Part shown: piece after piece, positions 27,558 to 37,179 of the stretch
Layout: each line of letters opens with the position of its first letter
How positions within the stretch are numbered: the first letter of the stretch is position 1
Origin: Lachnospiraceae bacterium
GTDB lineage: Bacteria; Bacillota; Clostridia; Lachnospirales; Lachnospiraceae
Reading direction: 5' to 3'
Assembly (NCBI GenBank): GCA_024694625.1
Contig: JAILJP010000083.1
Location: 20,606 to 84,605 of the forward strand
Length of the DNA stretch: 64,000 nt
The notes under the pieces: generated by a model
The model's database searches: none
What the model was told of the DNA's origin: nothing
Seen by the model: the letters and a program-made list of their open reading frames with translations, nothing else
Program-made: the position numbers and the translations under genes

Positions 27558-30500
27558 CTAAATCCCCTTTAATAATTCTTCCATTTTGTCCCATTCGAAC
27601 TGTTTTAATAATTTTTCCAGTTCTTTCATCCGCTCTTGATCTTTGTCGGGCAGGCGATACTCCTTCACCTGTTCCAAAATCATTTCCACAGAATCATAAT
27701 CCATCATGGGAACCACCTCTTTTAGCGCCTGATAGGCATCCGACAGTTCCTCATCCGGTATTGGTTCTTTTTGTGACTCGTCTTCCTGAGATAATTCCAA
27801 AAGCGGATGCAATAAATCCTCAAACGATTTGTACTCACAGAGCATATGTTCATTGTTCATACGAATAAATATCATATTTTCCTTGTGGCCGGCATCCTCC
27901 AACATCTGGCACAACTGAGACAATTCCATTGCACCGATGATTCTGGCCGAGGTTTTCAACGCATGTACCTTAACCGTATAAAGCATTAAATCGTTTTCTT
28001 CATAGGCCCTTTGAATTACCTTTGCATTTCCTTCAATGGTTTCCAAAAACAGCTGCAATGAAAAGATATATGACGAAATACCACCAGAGTTTTTAATTCC
28101 TTCCTCCACGGAAATCTTTGAAACGTCATAAATCCACTTCATGTTTTCCGGCATTTCCGTAAATTCCTCTACTGCATCGCTTTCCTCTGCCTTCATCATA
28201 ATTTCTTCCGGCAAGTGACACATAATGGTTTTTTCCAATGTTCTGGAATCAATAGGTTTTGCCAAATAACCATTAAACCCGTTGGAAATATAAAAATCTT
28301 CTCCGGCAGTAGCATTTGCAGTCAAGGCGTACACCGGTAAATCCGGATAATTTTTTCGAATTCTATGACAGGTTTCCACACCATCCATCCCCGGCATCAT
28401 ATGGTCCAAAAGGACAATATTAAAACTGCCGTATCGAAGTTTTTCCAAACACTCCTCACCGCTGGAGGCTGTTGTGATAAACATCTTGGTTGCCTTAAGC
28501 AAGGATTTGATTACGGAGAGGTTCATAGGATTATCGTCCACAATCAAAATCTCCGCATCCGGTGCCACAAACTGCGGTACATAAGGTCCGATAGCTTCTT
28601 CAATTTTTTCTTTAAATTCACCAATAGGCTTTTTGTTTACTGCTTTTTGGTTAAGGGTAAGAATAAATTCCGAACCTTCTCCATACACGCTTTCACACCA
28701 AAGTTTTCCGGATAGAAGCCCCGCAAACTGACGGGAAATATCCAGTCCCAAACCGGTACCCTGGATGCTGGAATTCTTTTCTTCATCCAAACGTTCATAG
28801 GCATTGAAGAGTTTGTCCAAATCCTCTTCTTTTACACCGATTCCCGTATCCTTTACGGAAAAACGCAAGTGATACTCATCCCCGTCAATCTCATCCACGG
28901 AAACCGTAAGTGTCACACTACCTTCTTTGGTATACTTTACAGCGTTGGTTAAAAGATTTAAGACAATCTGCTTAATCTTTCCAACGTCACCATACATACG
29001 AACCGGTAGGATTTCTTCTACATTTACCTTAAACATCAAATCTTTTTGGTCCGCACGTCCGCGAATCATGGAACAAATGGTACGGAGCAAATCTTCCATA
29101 TCATATTCCTGCTCCACCAGATGCATTTTTCCGGATTCAATTTTAGAGATATCCAAAACGTCATTAATCAATCCTAACAAAGATTCCGTGGCATTTCGTA
29201 TATCCACTGCATAATTAATAATGGAAAGGAAGTATCCTTTTGGAACGTCAGTAGCGTCTTCTCGCAAAATCATCTCATCCATACCCATAATTGTATTAAT
29301 AGGCGTTCGAATTTCATGAGACATATTTGCAAGGAATCGTGACTTGGCACTATTGGCTCTTTCTGCCTCTTCCTTCGCCTCACGAATCTCATCATACTGT
29401 CTGCGGACGATGGTACCGTTCATAATCCGCCATACAAGCAGGCCTGTGGACAACGCAACCAACGCAATCAATAACATTCGTATAGCTGTAAGTTCTAAAA
29501 GTTTAGGTTCCTTTTTAATGGTAAAGCTTACATCCTGAAGAACTTCCTCCGTAGCTTCATTTAACACTTGAACGTGAAGGTTATAGGTACCATATCGAAA
29601 TCCGGTGTATTCCAAAGCATCTAATTCACTTTGTTTTTCCATAACACCATCATCTTCCATGCCTTCAAAAAATACGTTTACCGTAGGATTTGACATGGAA
29701 TAATCCAAAACCGCGGGATAGAAATAAATACGACCCGCATCGGCAGGGATGGTATATACCCCCTTTTCATCCGGATAAATATAGTCATTGTCACAGTAGA
29801 TGTATTTCAAATCTACCAAAACACTGGCATCTTGATTGAAATAGTGGTTGATATTGACACGGTTTACTCCACTTCGACCGGAAATGTAAAGATTTCCATC
29901 CTTGTCTAAGAAACTGTATGCATTTCCCGTAGGGATACTTGTCATTCCATTGGAAGTGTTATACAGTCGGTATTCAAACTCCTCTCCTGACAATACATCC
30001 TCAGCATTTACACAGTAAATACCATAAGAGGACAATACCCAAAGATTTCCGTTTTCATCGTAGTAAACATCAAAGTTGTTATTGTACGGGAAGTGTTCCA
30101 CATTGAAAATCTCTCCCCCTCTCATATACTGCAGAGAGTTGGAGGTAATAATCCAAACCACGTCTCTTTCTTCATCTTTTTTGATACGAAGAATTACGTC
30201 ACTGGTCAGACCTTCTTCTCTTCCCATTTTTTCCACACGGTTGTCACCCACAATATAAACGCCGTCACCATCCGTACCTAACAGGTACTTTCCCTGGCTC
30301 AACTCCTCTACCGTAAGAATTACCGTATTATCCAAACCGGTTTTACCGGTTAACTCTTTATCCACAACCATATTATTAATGATTGCCAGACCACCGTTTG
30401 TTCCTACCAAAAGACTTCCATCGGAGGTTTCTGTAATACAACGACATTCATTACTTAAAAATCCTGTTTCCTCTGTATAGGAAAGGATTTCATGTCTTTG

Positions 30501-31805
30501 CGTATAACAAATCAACCCAAGATCGCCGGTATAGGTACAAACCCACAGGTTTTTATTTTTATCTTCCATTAGACAACGGATTCGATTCTCCCCAATCATT
30601 TGGGTCAACTCGTTTTCCACCGGCTTTCCGGTATCCATATCCAAGACATACAATCCTTTGTCTGTACCAATGTAAAGGTTGTTTTCATGAATACTAGTGG
30701 CATTTACCACGTCTTCAATTCCGGTCCCTTCGGTGATGTTTTTGAAGTTATTGGTAACCAATTTCATAACACCCTGACGGGCAGATGCATACCAAAGATT
30801 TCCTTGATAATCAGGCGTCATCATTTCAATGGAACTGTTTAAAGGCACATTATCAATGGTCACAAATTTTCTGTTTGGATCCAAGTATCCAATTACCGAA
30901 TCGGAATTCATCCAAATCCGTCCGCACGCTTCTGTAATCCAATTGATTGATTCAGTGGGAGCAACAGAAATTGCCTCCATCTGTGAAGCGGTACTGCCAA
31001 AGGTTCCGTAATACACCACATCTGAATCGGTACCAAAATAGAGCTTTCCTGCCTCATTGGAATCTGCATATAATGTAGTAACATTCCCCATGCCTAAATC
31101 GGTACTATTGTAGTAATCCACCACTCTTCCTTCATCAACTGAAAAGATATCCCCATCTCTGGTGTTTACATAGATAATTCCATTGGGATCAGACCTCATA
31201 TGCATAATATACTGATGGTTGATTCTTGAATCATCTAGCAAAAACAACTTACCGCTATCATCTATATAACAGATTCCGCTAGTTGTTCCTATATAAACAA
31301 CACCATTTTCGTCTTCTGCAAAGTCACGAATAGTGGAAGAAGGTAAACCGTCCTCATAGGTAAAATGAGTGTGCCCCGACTCACCATCTATCATAACCAC
31401 TCCATTGTCATTGGTACCAACCCAGATTCTACCCTTACTATCTCCAAAAATAACCTTTCCACTGGTCAGTCCCTCTGATGCATCTAATCGCTCAAAGGTT
31501 CTTCCATCATACCGAAGAATTCCACTGTAGCCGCCAATCCAAATATAACCGTCCTGAGAGGCGAATACGCAGTTGGCATCTGAGGTAGGAAGACCATTAT
31601 CCGCATTGTAAAGCTTTGTAGAAAAACCAACATTTTCAAGTTGTCCCGTCGCAGCATAACCACCACCGGTAGTCAGTTCTACTGCTCCACTGTTTTCTTG
31701 ACCTTCGTCGGTATAGGCATAGGAAGTACACAATACGAAAGCTGAAGCCACCCATATCGTCAACATACCTATGCATATTTTTTTCTTCCTACCGAACCAT
31801 TTCAT
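27558..31805 (-). CDS. Hybrid histidine kinase: Reg_prop beta-propeller sensor, Y_Y_Y-like, HisKA/HATPase, REC, HPt
   Basis: 1415 aa; propeller repeats (DGYIWIGGYSGILRYDG, KGRIWVGTNDNGVVMIDG), SHEIRTPINTIMGM, GTGLGLDISRQF, IVLLDHMMPGMDG, HPt VHALKTSARIIGA. Confidence 0.93.
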   Translation of the reverse strand: MKWFGRKKKICIGMLTIWVASAFVLCTSYAYTDEGQENSGAVELTTGGGYAATGQLENVGFSTKLYNADNGLPTSDANCVFASQDGYIWIGGYSGILRYDGRTFERLDASEGLTSGKVIFGDSKGRIWVGTNDNGVVMIDGESGHTHFTYEDGLPSSTIRDFAEDENGVVYIGTTSGICYIDDSGKLFLLDDSRINHQYIMHMRSDPNGIIYVNTRDGDIFSVDEGRVVDYYNSTDLGMGNVTTLYADSNEAGKLYFGTDSDVVYYGTFGSTASQMEAISVAPTESINWITEACGRIWMNSDSVIGYLDPNRKFVTIDNVPLNSSIEMMTPDYQGNLWYASARQGVMKLVTNNFKNITEGTGIEDVVNATSIHENNLYIGTDKGLYVLDMDTGKPVENELTQMIGENRIRCLMEDKNKNLWVCTYTGDLGLICYTQRHEILSYTEETGFLSNECRCITETSDGSLLVGTNGGLAIINNMVVDKELTGKTGLDNTVILTVEELSQGKYLLGTDGDGVYIVGDNRVEKMGREEGLTSDVILRIKKDEERDVVWIITSNSLQYMRGGEIFNVEHFPYNNNFDVYYDENGNLWVLSSYGIYCVNAEDVLSGEEFEYRLYNTSNGMTSIPTGNAYSFLDKDGNLYISGRSGVNRVNINHYFNQDASVLVDLKYIYCDNDYIYPDEKGVYTIPADAGRIYFYPAVLDYSMSNPTVNVFFEGMEDDGVMEKQSELDALEYTGFRYGTYNLHVQVLNEATEEVLQDVSFTIKKEPKLLELTAIRMLLIALVALSTGLLVWRIMNGTIVRRQYDEIREAKEEAERANSAKSRFLANMSHEIRTPINTIMGMDEMILREDATDVPKGYFLSIINYAVDIRNATESLLGLINDVLDISKIESGKMHLVEQEYDMEDLLRTICSMIRGRADQKDLMFKVNVEEILPVRMYGDVGKIKQIVLNLLTNAVKYTKEGSVTLTVSVDEIDGDEYHLRFSVKDTGIGVKEEDLDKLFNAYERLDEEKNSSIQGTGLGLDISRQFAGLLSGKLWCESVYGEGSEFILTLNQKAVNKKPIGEFKEKIEEAIGPYVPQFVAPDAEILIVDDNPMNLSVIKSLLKATKMFITTASSGEECLEKLRYGSFNIVLLDHMMPGMDGVETCHRIRKNYPDLPVYALTANATAGEDFYISNGFNGYLAKPIDSRTLEKTIMCHLPEEIMMKAEESDAVEEFTEMPENMKWIYDVSKISVEEGIKNSGGISSYIFSLQLFLETIEGNAKVIQRAYEENDLMLYTVKVHALKTSARIIGAMELSQLCQMLEDAGHKENMIFIRMNNEHMLCEYKSFEDLLHPLLELSQEDESQKEPIPDEELSDAYQALKEVVPMMDYDSVEMILEQVKEYRLPDKDQERMKELEKLLKQFEWDKMEELLKGI

Positions 31806-31819
31806 ATCTACCCTCCGGT

Positions 31820-33949
31820 TTACATGTTCTGATATTTTCTAAGTACCTGCTTTACTTCCGGGAGTGCATCCATAAAAGCGTTTACACACTTCGGATCAAA
31901 CTGAGTTCCGGAACCTTCCTCCAATATTTGCAGTGCCTTTTCAAGAGGAAAGGCAGGTTTATAAACGCGCGGAGATGTCAATGCATCAAATACGTCCGCC
32001 ACTGCCATAATACGGGCAGACAAAGGAATCACTTCACCATGAAGTCCCTCCGGATAGCCTTTTCCATCCCATCTCTCATGATGATAAGCTGCCATGTTTC
32101 TGGCTTCTTTTAAGTAGTTTTCTCCCTTTACGGTAGTTATGGCTTTCTCCATAATTTCTTTTCCGTAAACGGTATGAAGCTTCATAATCTCATATTCCTC
32201 TTCCGTAAGCTTACCTGGCTTGTTTAGAATCGTATCTGAGATATTGATCTTTCCTACGTCATGAAGAGGAGCCGACATTACCACGTCTGACATATACTTA
32301 GGTGTGAGTTTTTCTAAATAGTAGCCATTTTTCTTTAGGCTTTCGGAAATAATTTTTACATATTCAGCTGTCTTTTGAATATGGGCACCGGTGTCGGAGT
32401 CTCGATTTTCCACCATGTCTGCCATAGTAATAATCAAACCGTTCTGCATCTTTGCCGTGGAATTTGCAAAGTAGTTAATATCCCGCACCTGATTCACTGT
32501 AGTGACTGCCATATCACAAATTGCTTTATAGAGATCTTCAATTTCATCATTGGTACGAATATCATAGCTTCGTAGTTTTTTTACACTTTCATCCAATGCA
32601 TTTTGATCTTCCTTGTTTTTCATAAAGCTTCCTGCCCAATAAACCAAGGCATTGATTGGAGCTGTCATGTACATTTCCGTAAAGGTGATGCCAAAAGATA
32701 TGATCAGAATTAAAAATCCGGAAAAAATCATAATGACGCGATAGTAAAACTGTAACATATAAGTGGTAAGATTTGCCAAAGAGGCATCTGCACCAACATA
32801 GAAAGAGGCATCTCCCTTTTGATTTGTAATAGGCGAATATGCCGTAATCAACCAACCACTAACATCGTTGGATTCTATCGGGTCAATAGTCTCGCCATTT
32901 CGAAGCTCATCTAAATGGCCTTCAAAGGCTTCCTCAAACTCAATTCGCTCCCCCACTGCATATGCATCCATATTCTCTGTTTCCACATTCAAAACGGCAT
33001 AGCAGGCATCAGAGCCAATTCTTACTACGTATAGATATTCCACACAAGGAACGGACTCACGAATGTCCGCCAGCATTTCCAACGCTTCGTCATAGTCTTT
33101 TGCCTCAGTTCCATATTGTAGGAACGAGGTCATATCATACTGACTCATCATTTTTGCTGCAAAATCCGCAGCGTGAACCGCACTTTGTGTATATTCTTTC
33201 TTTTCTGAATCAAAGTACTGCTTTTCACTAATCCAGGTCATACACACCACTACTGATACTACGGCAACAATTAACAGTGCAATAGTACGAACACGTATAG
33301 ACTGCTTTCCTTTTTTTGAAACCATAGTACTTGATTCCTGATTGGACAAAGACATTGGCGTCCGGCCCCATCCAAGACTCCACAGGGATATGCGTTCATC
33401 CCTTGGAACAAAATATAAAATCGCCCCCAAAGCCATAGTGGAAATACCCTTATCCACAAAGTTCAAGCCAATATTCACAATAACTCCGGTTAAAAATGAT
33501 GGAATACCTGTAGACTCTGACAAAACTGCGGCAGTTTCTCTTATGGTTTGGAATTGGAAATCCCCTAAAAATCCCCACTGAATAAGAGCGCCCAATCCCC
33601 CGCTGATAAAGGTAATTACCGCAACATAAAGAATCAAATAGATTTTATTTTTTTCATAATAACGCTTCTTTACATAATAATAGGTAGTGATTGCGATTAA
33701 CGAACTGACCAAAAGATAATAAATCGCGTATTTATGAAAAAGATTGCAAAGCAAGTGGGTTGCTACCGCAGTTACCAACCCTGGCACAAGACCACAGATT
33801 GCCGTTACGCTCATGGTACCGATGCAATCCAAATACAAAGGCACCTCAAAGATATTCATCAAAAATGCCAATACGACATTTAATAAAACACCACTTGCTA
33901 TAATGATATTACGTTTTTGAATGGTAGATAACTTCCTTCTTCCCTTCAA
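31820..33949 (-). CDS. Membrane HD-GYP phosphodiesterase-type protein with polytopic N-terminal domain
   Basis: 709 aa; TTG start with GGAGGAAG RBS; polytopic N-terminus, periplasmic segment, HD-GYP (HIQKTAEYVKIISE...PLHDVGKINISDTIL...YHHERWDGKGYPEGLHGEVIP). Confidence 0.9.
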   Translation of the reverse strand: MKGRRKLSTIQKRNIIIASGVLLNVVLAFLMNIFEVPLYLDCIGTMSVTAICGLVPGLVTAVATHLLCNLFHKYAIYYLLVSSLIAITTYYYVKKRYYEKNKIYLILYVAVITFISGGLGALIQWGFLGDFQFQTIRETAAVLSESTGIPSFLTGVIVNIGLNFVDKGISTMALGAILYFVPRDERISLWSLGWGRTPMSLSNQESSTMVSKKGKQSIRVRTIALLIVAVVSVVVCMTWISEKQYFDSEKKEYTQSAVHAADFAAKMMSQYDMTSFLQYGTEAKDYDEALEMLADIRESVPCVEYLYVVRIGSDACYAVLNVETENMDAYAVGERIEFEEAFEGHLDELRNGETIDPIESNDVSGWLITAYSPITNQKGDASFYVGADASLANLTTYMLQFYYRVIMIFSGFLILIISFGITFTEMYMTAPINALVYWAGSFMKNKEDQNALDESVKKLRSYDIRTNDEIEDLYKAICDMAVTTVNQVRDINYFANSTAKMQNGLIITMADMVENRDSDTGAHIQKTAEYVKIISESLKKNGYYLEKLTPKYMSDVVMSAPLHDVGKINISDTILNKPGKLTEEEYEIMKLHTVYGKEIMEKAITTVKGENYLKEARNMAAYHHERWDGKGYPEGLHGEVIPLSARIMAVADVFDALTSPRVYKPAFPLEKALQILEEGSGTQFDPKCVNAFMDALPEVKQVLRKYQNM

Positions 33950-33971
33950 TTATTCTTCCTCCAAACAATAG

Positions 33972-34011
33972 AAAAAAGCCAAAAGACGTTTTAAACAAAA
34001 AGACTTTTGGC
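33972..34011 (-). terminator. Terminator-like hairpin in the 5' leader of the c-di-GMP operon (candidate attenuator)
   Basis: Minus strand GCCAAAAG-TCTTTTTGTTTAAAACGT-CTTTTGGC-TTTTTTC, just upstream of RBS and TTG start at 33949. Confidence 0.6.
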
Positions 34012-34074
34012 GGTTATTACTATATATCTAAATATGAAATTATCCATCTGTGCACATTTATGTAACATTTTCAT
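33991..34074 (-). CDS. Candidate 27-aa leader peptide MKMLHKCAQMDNFIFRYIVITAKSLFV overlapping the terminator hairpin
   Basis: ATG 34074 with GGGGAG RBS 6 nt upstream; TAA stop at 33991-33993 in the hairpin loop. Confidence 0.45.
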   Translation of the reverse strand: MKMLHKCAQMDNFIFRYIVITAKSLFV

Positions 34075-34116
34075 ATTTATCTCCCCGTCTCAGAATATAA
34101 GCATACTCTATCATCG

Positions 34117-34145
34117 ATTATAGTCTATCTATAACGTTTTAGCAA
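34117..34145 (-). promoter_or_regulatory. Candidate sigma-A promoter for the c-di-GMP operon
   Basis: Minus strand TTGCTA-N17-TATAAT. Confidence 0.6.
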
Positions 34146-34188
34146 ACTGAATTGTCACAGAATTATTATAATTTGCAGTCTATTACAC

Positions 34189-34729
34189 CATTCTCCCCTT
34201 CGGGTTCCACTTCCACCCGCTGTCATTTTGCAAGGATGTTAGAAACTCTTGATGCTAAATACGAGCATCCTTTTTGTGTCCGGACAACAATTTACAGTTC
34301 GAAGCAAGTGTGTGCCAAGGACAAAGACTTGTTATTTATATTTGGCGCTTTTCAGAACTCAAGGTGAGCCGGCTTAAGTCACCGTTCGCTAAGAAAAAAG
34401 ACGAAGCATGTTTTTAGATGTCGGTACCACACACAATCTCAGTCCATTTCGGTTATGTGTTCTCGGTGCCGTCCGTGGCACCTCGTACCGACATCTATAA
34501 AAAACATGCTTCTTTTTTTCTAAGCTCACTATAAAGCGCTCGGCTCACCTTGAGTTCTGAGAAAGCGCCTATTTTAATCTATTCAAGTCTTTGTCAGGCA
34601 CACATCTTGCGGCAGAATTGTAAATTCTTGTAAGAACACAAAAGAATAAAAGATGCGAGTATAGCATCTAGAGTTTCTTCATCCGCAGACAAAGCAGCGG
34701 GTAGAAGTGGAACCCGAAGGGGGAGAATG
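34189..34729. repeat. Giant imperfect palindrome F3, copy 1 (541 bp)
   Basis: Outer arms CATTCTCCCCTTCGGGTTCCACTTCCACCCGCTG / CAGCGGGTAGAAGTGGAACCCGAAGGGGGAGAATG; inner arms imperfectly complementary, including GAACTCAAGGTGAGCCG / CGGCTCACCTTGAGTTC. Confidence 0.95.
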
Positions 34730-34833
34730 AAGAAAGAAATTGGTAATAAAAACATGAGATTCAGCGTCCCACCCTAAATTTCTTTTAAAAAAGATTGTGG
34801 ATTTTTTCTATCTGTGATACATTGATATAAGTC

Positions 34834-34858
34834 AATTAATTAAACCTTTTAATTAATT
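34834..34858. repeat. AT-rich inverted repeat in promoter region of the DASS transporter gene
   Basis: AATTAATTAA-acctt-TTAATTAATT. Confidence 0.8.
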
Positions 34859-34885
34859 AGTTTTCGATTTGTTCGGAGGGGAAAC

Positions 34886-36307
34886 ATGAATACAACAAAA
34901 CGACTAATTCACTTACTGATCGGTCCCTTGCTATATCTATTGGCTTGGCTTTTGGGCGCACAATTTCATTTAACGGACGCTACTTCAGCGAAAGGTATCG
35001 GCGTAGCGTTGTGGATGATTTACTGGTGGGTAACCCGCCCCGTAAACATCACTGTAACCGCACTGCTGCCTGGAATTGTAAATGCTCTTTTCAATATCGT
35101 TCCTATGGAGGATGTAATTTCTCAATATGCTTCTTCCAGCATCGTATTGATTTTCGGTTCCTGCTTGTTAACCGCACCTTGGGCGAAAATCGGCTTGGAC
35201 AAACGAATCTCTTTAAAGGCCTTGTCTTTGATTGGCCCTTCCATGAAATCACAAATTGCAGTATGGCTTTTGTCTGCAGCGGTCTTATCTAATATGATGC
35301 CAAACGTAGTAGTGGTTGCCATTTTCACTCCCATTGCAGTATCCATGTTGGCTGCTGCAGGATACAAGGATATTAAGAATTGCGAACCTGCCGTTCCTAT
35401 TTTATGTGCCATTGCTTGGGGTTCCCAGCTTGGTGGCGCCGGCACTCCCTTAGGAGGAGCCATGAATATTACGGCAATTTCCTTTATTGAAGAATATACC
35501 GGGAAAGAATTTATGTATATCGATTGGATTGCCCGCATGCTTCCCTACACGATTATTGTTACATTAATTATTCTATTGGTGATGTTGCTTCGTCCTATGA
35601 ATGTCACTTCCTTAAGCGGCACAAAAGAATACTTTGATACCTGCTACAAAGAACTTGGTCCCATGAAGAGGGATGAAAAAATCAGTTTGGTTCTGTTTAT
35701 TGTAGCCATGTTAGGTTCTTTCCTTCGTCCCTTGTATGCCGATTTACTTCCGGGACTGGTTCCCGCTTATTTGTTCCTGCTGTTGGGCTGTTTGAACTTT
35801 TTCATTATCGGAATGGATAAAAATATGTTGTTGGATTGGGACAATGCCCAAAAAGAAGTGATGTGGGGAATGCTGCTATTGTTCGCCGGCGGTTTGGCCC
35901 TTGGTCAGATTCTTACCGGTTCCGGTGCCAATGATGCCATTGCAGGTATCATCTCCACACTGCCTTTAAACAAAGGCTTGGTTACCATCGCCATCTTCGC
36001 CTTGTTTGCAGCGGTGATTTCCGAGATGACCAACTCCACGGTATCCGCAGCTGTCACCCTTCCCATTGCCATTGGTGTTACGCAAAAAATGGGACTAAAT
36101 CCCATCCCTTACGTATTCACCGTAGCTATGGCTATGAATTACGAATCCTTACTTCCTGTAAGTGTTCGAGCTATTTCCGTAGGATATGGATTGGATCCGG
36201 ACAAGCTGTTAAAAAGCGCCCTGCCCCTCACCATCCTTCGATTGATTATCGCTATTTTAGTCGGTTACATCACCATGATGATTTGGCCGGGCTTTGGAAC
36301 TTTATAA
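34886..36307 (+). CDS. DASS-family (SLC13-like) sodium/anion symporter
   Basis: 473 aa polytopic; WWVTRPVNITVTALLPG, GGAGTPLGGAMNI, NSTVSAAVTLPIA. Confidence 0.88.
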   Translation: MNTTKRLIHLLIGPLLYLLAWLLGAQFHLTDATSAKGIGVALWMIYWWVTRPVNITVTALLPGIVNALFNIVPMEDVISQYASSSIVLIFGSCLLTAPWAKIGLDKRISLKALSLIGPSMKSQIAVWLLSAAVLSNMMPNVVVVAIFTPIAVSMLAAAGYKDIKNCEPAVPILCAIAWGSQLGGAGTPLGGAMNITAISFIEEYTGKEFMYIDWIARMLPYTIIVTLIILLVMLLRPMNVTSLSGTKEYFDTCYKELGPMKRDEKISLVLFIVAMLGSFLRPLYADLLPGLVPAYLFLLLGCLNFFIIGMDKNMLLDWDNAQKEVMWGMLLLFAGGLALGQILTGSGANDAIAGIISTLPLNKGLVTIAIFALFAAVISEMTNSTVSAAVTLPIAIGVTQKMGLNPIPYVFTVAMAMNYESLLPVSVRAISVGYGLDPDKLLKSALPLTILRLIIAILVGYITMMIWPGFGTL

Positions 36308-36313
36308 AACAAA

Positions 36314-36360
36314 AACCGACAGAAGACTTGGTTATTCCCAAAACTTCTGTCGGTTCTTTT
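36314..36360 (+). terminator. Rho-independent terminator
   Basis: ACCGACAGAAG...CTTCTGTCGGTTCTTTT. Confidence 0.85.
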
Positions 36361-36373
36361 TATACACAGACTT

Positions 36374-37171
36374 TTATACACAGTCCTTTAATTCCTGCTT
36401 TAGAAATTCCAACTGTTCTTTTTCTTTATCATTCTTTGGCGTCCATTCCAAATACTGTTTTAAAAATCCCTGGGTTTTTACGATTTCTTTTGTCTTGTCA
36501 AAAACCAGTTCAAATCCCATACATGCATGAGAAATCAATGTCTCAAACTCTGTCCGGATGGTCATTCTCGGAACACAGGCATGGGCGTATACGTATTTCA
36601 TAACCTCATCTCTTGCTCCGATTTGACCGGGAATTCCATGAAATCCAGTGGTTCGCTCTTCAAAGGGAACTTCCGTCAACACCCGGAAAATATCCGCCTT
36701 GTCCGCGTCTCTTAAAATATTACAAAAGCAACTGGTTTCTTCATCCAGATTTTGTGGTACCTTTAACTTATTGTGGGCACGAATAGCCACTTCCGCCATA
36801 GTAAGAAAACGACTTTTTTCCTCTTGTGTATTAGATTTCTGATAAAAATCCTCCGGCAAAAATCTTTGAATCAGATTTTCCTGAAAGAGTAAATCCGCTC
36901 CAAACTCCGCGTGGTCCACAGATGCTTCGTCATTAAATGTCTGGTATCTGCGCACCTGCTCAAATCTTCCCACGTCATGAAGTAAGCCTAGGAACCATGC
37001 AAAATCAATGATTGCGTCCTCCTCATATAAAGAAGACGCAATTTGTTCTGCAATATCCGCCACCCGATAGGTATGATCCACCTTTAATCGAATCTTGATG
37101 TCGGATACATCATATGCACTTGTATACGCATCAAAAGCTTTTTTTGCTTTTGCTCTGTCAATTCTAATCAT
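36374..37171 (-). CDS. HD-domain phosphohydrolase family protein
   Basis: 265 aa; VDHTYRVADIAEQIA...GLLHDVGRFEQVRRY...DHAEFGADLLF. Confidence 0.85.
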   Translation of the reverse strand: MIRIDRAKAKKAFDAYTSAYDVSDIKIRLKVDHTYRVADIAEQIASSLYEEDAIIDFAWFLGLLHDVGRFEQVRRYQTFNDEASVDHAEFGADLLFQENLIQRFLPEDFYQKSNTQEEKSRFLTMAEVAIRAHNKLKVPQNLDEETSCFCNILRDADKADIFRVLTEVPFEERTTGFHGIPGQIGARDEVMKYVYAHACVPRMTIRTEFETLISHACMGFELVFDKTKEIVKTQGFLKQYLEWTPKNDKEKEQLEFLKQELKDCV

Positions 37172-37179
37172 AACTTTTC

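Noticed and set aside
34152-34367. 71-aa ORF within the left arm of F3 copy 1
   Set aside because: Not maintained in copies 2 and 3, no RBS, lies wholly in palindromic DNA.
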